Shown here: positions 62,400 through 64,000 of the stretch, one piece after another
How positions within the stretch are numbered: the stretch's first letter is position 1
Layout of the letters: each line of letters starts with the position of its first letter
NCBI RefSeq assembly: GCF_008000995.1
Contig: NZ_CP042828.1
Coordinates: 3,958,882-4,022,881 of the forward strand
Direction of reading: 5' to 3'
Length of the DNA: 64,000 bases
Source: Ruania zhangjianzhongii
GTDB taxonomy: Bacteria; Actinomycetota; Actinomycetes; Actinomycetales; Beutenbergiaceae
Program-made: the position numbers and the translations under genes
Notes under the pieces: model-generated
The model's database searches: none
What the model saw: the letters and a program-made list of their open reading frames with translations, nothing else
Told to the model about the DNA's origin: nothing

Positions 62400-63917
62400 T
62401 CAGCTGCCCTGCGCCACGGTGAGCAGACTCGGCTGCTCCTCGTTCTGCGAGCTGAGCACCGCAGCGGAGTCCGTGCTGGAGAGCCACCCGGCGGTGACGT
62501 CCTGCCGGTCGATCTCCTCCCCGGTGCTGGTGTCGATGCGCAGCAGCTGCCCCTGCGGCCCATCCGGTGAGGTGACCACAGCGGTCAGCACACCGGCCTC
62601 GCTGACATGCCCGAGGGTCAGAAAGCCCGCGCCCTCTCCGTCACCGGCCACCCACAGCTCCTCACCGGTCTGGGCGTCCAGGGCGGTGAGCAGGTCGTCG
62701 CCCGTGGAGACTACCCACGCGTTCCGCTCGCCGGCAGGGATCGGATCCACCTGAGCAGGCACCTCCATGTCCAGGCCGGACTGACCGGGCACGCTCCAAC
62801 GCTCCTCGCCGTCAAATCCGAGGGACTGCACCGGTGCGTCCTCGGTGGAGAGGTCCACCCGCAGGCACCCGTCGACGGCGGCGTCCGGGGCCGCGAGTCC
62901 GTCACCGAAGCAGGGCGCTACGTCGTCTGCGGGCTGCAGCAGGGTCTCCGGATCGTCCTCGCTGGTCCAGTCCAGCAGGGCCGACGCGCTGACGCCCTCA
63001 GTGCCCCAGAGCTGCAGGATGGCCAGATCGGCTGTCACCTGGCTGACCCGGAGCTCCTCGTTCTCGTTCTCCGGCCGCAGTTCCTCCGCTGCTGGAACCT
63101 GCCAGCCGATCTCCCGGGCATCGACCTCGCCGCTGGCCGGGTCGAACCGTTGCACGGTGAGCGCCTCGTCGGTCACCTCGGCGCTCCACACCTCATCGGT
63201 AGCCAGGGCATCGGTGGTCTGCACGGTGCCGGCGCTGGGCAGGTGCTCCTCGCGCACCTCGCCGCTGGCGGCGTCCAGGGTGATGACCCCGGCACGGTCC
63301 GGTTCAGTACCCGCGCACGGCGGCCCGTCGGACGTCATCGACACCACCTCCGCGGCCGGAAGAGCGCTGAACCGCCACGGATCACAGCCGCCCAGGTCCT
63401 CGGCGGACAGGCTCCACAGCTCCTCACCGGAGGCCCAGTCCAGCATCGTCAGCGCGCTGCTGTCCCCGTCCGGAGTGAGCACAGCGACCCCTGCCTCGGT
63501 GGCGAGCGTGGTCGGCTCGTAGTAGTCCTCGATCACCCCGGGGTAGGTCCACAGCTCTTCACCGGCGGCGTCGTACGCGGCGACGTCCCGGGTCGTCCCG
63601 TCGTCGCTGTTCTCGGGTTCGCCGACGGCCAGCACCGCGGTGCCGGGTGTGGACGCCACCACGATGGCGCCAGCAGGCACCTCGACCCAGTCCCCTAGCT
63701 CCACTGAGGGCTGCGTCGGATCCTGGCTCGGGTCCGCGCCGCCGTCGGAGTCCGCGCTGCCGTCGGAGTCCGAGCCGCCGGCCGCAGCGTCGCCGCCGCC
63801 GGGATCTTGACCCTCGGTGCCACAGGCCGTGGCGAGCAGGGCCAGGCCCAGCCCAGCGGCCGTCACCACCGTGCTGCGGATCAGGCGATGCTGGTTGCGA
63901 ATACGACTGATGGACAT
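62400..63917 (-). CDS. PQQ-repeat beta-propeller lipoprotein
   Basis: A 505-residue secreted lipoprotein: signal with a twin-basic start (RIRNQHRLIRS) and lipobox LLATAC, a Gly/Asp/Ser linker, then a beta-propeller with recurrent GEELW blades (GEELWTYPG, GEELWSLSAED, GEERWSVPG, GEELWVAGD). There is no sign of the residues that bind PQQ itself, so it is probably a scaffold or sensor. GAGGGGGAAG precedes the ATG. It follows the window's right edge on the minus strand and its relation to the acyltransferase is unclear. Confidence 0.85.
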   Translation of the reverse strand: MSISRIRNQHRLIRSTVVTAAGLGLALLATACGTEGQDPGGGDAAAGGSDSDGSADSDGGADPSQDPTQPSVELGDWVEVPAGAIVVASTPGTAVLAVGEPENSDDGTTRDVAAYDAAGEELWTYPGVIEDYYEPTTLATEAGVAVLTPDGDSSALTMLDWASGEELWSLSAEDLGGCDPWRFSALPAAEVVSMTSDGPPCAGTEPDRAGVITLDAASGEVREEHLPSAGTVQTTDALATDEVWSAEVTDEALTVQRFDPASGEVDAREIGWQVPAAEELRPENENEELRVSQVTADLAILQLWGTEGVSASALLDWTSEDDPETLLQPADDVAPCFGDGLAAPDAAVDGCLRVDLSTEDAPVQSLGFDGEERWSVPGQSGLDMEVPAQVDPIPAGERNAWVVSTGDDLLTALDAQTGEELWVAGDGEGAGFLTLGHVSEAGVLTAVVTSPDGPQGQLLRIDTSTGEEIDRQDVTAGWLSSTDSAAVLSSQNEEQPSLLTVAQGS

Positions 63918-64000
63918 CTTCCCCCTCAGGTAGATGTGATCTCACGCCTGGCCCCCACCGGACGCTTCGACATTCAGGTCGGCCGGGGCCGTCCCCTCGA

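Overview
The window is very GC-rich, densely coded DNA from an actinobacterium. Many genes start with GTG, neighbouring genes are often joined by 4-nt ATGA/GTGA overlaps, and several -10 boxes sit only 6-7 nt before a start codon, which suggests leaderless transcripts. The sucC-sucD-perM(DUF6350)-purN-purH order is also actinobacterial. The gene set resembles Micrococcales of the Beutenbergia/Ruania/Bogoriella type; that placement is inference. No rRNA, tRNA, CRISPR array, prophage or replication origin was recognised.

Layout. 0-2 kb: two decayed toxin-antitoxin loci, a FitA-type antitoxin with an apparent 1-base frameshift and an AbiEi/AbiEii pair whose toxin lacks its 3' end. 1.7-4.3 kb: a polar amino-acid ABC importer. 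4.4-7.2 kb: a DUF222/HNH gene with an SOS-type box, surrounded by unusual palindromes, next to an L-2-hydroxyglutarate oxidase gene. 7.2-15.9 kb: a tightly overlapped nucleoside uptake and salvage operon (Bmp lipoprotein, ATPase, two permeases, cdd, deoA, two DUF202 membrane proteins, add). 16-22 kb: an M20 amidohydrolase, a DrrAB-type exporter, mannose-1-phosphate guanylyltransferase, a YihY-family protein and a LigT-like protein. 22-28 kb: galT-galK and a MacB/LolD-type ABC system. 28-34 kb: Nudix, methyltransferase, GlsB-like, DUF5655, exonuclease III and a MarR/MMPL pair. 34-39 kb: one-carbon genes (glyA-folD behind a ZTP riboswitch, purU), a GNAT enzyme and a secreted esterase. 40-49 kb: a TetR/hydrolase pair, mdh, an ECF42-type sigma factor with its DGPF partner, an aquaporin with an acidic tail, DUF3017, a flavoprotein reductase and a Phd/VapC-type pair. 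49-60 kb: purH (second ZTP riboswitch), a GH38 alpha-mannosidase, purN, perM and sucD-sucC. 60-64 kb: an OafA-like acyltransferase with an SGNH domain and a PQQ-repeat lipoprotein.

How the genes fit together. Purine and folate C1 metabolism is the strongest theme. GlyA and FolD make and process methylene-THF, PurU releases formate from formyl-THF, and PurN and PurH use formyl-THF in purine synthesis. Both the glyA-folD and the purH leaders carry ZTP (pfl-type) aptamers, so Z-nucleotide accumulation would raise both C1 supply and AICAR consumption. The nucleoside operon is the salvage counterpart. The TCA genes mdh and sucCD share an identical 13-bp palindromic sequence 40-47 bp upstream of their starts, suggesting one regulator. 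Most genes inside the 43-60 kb block that do not belong to the conserved minus-strand set lie on the plus strand, as if inserted into it.

The least explained material is the nested palindromes around the HNH gene, the DUF202 pair inside the nucleoside operon, the structured non-coding DNA upstream of glyA, and the CTGAGTACCG repeat cluster between the mannosidase and purN.
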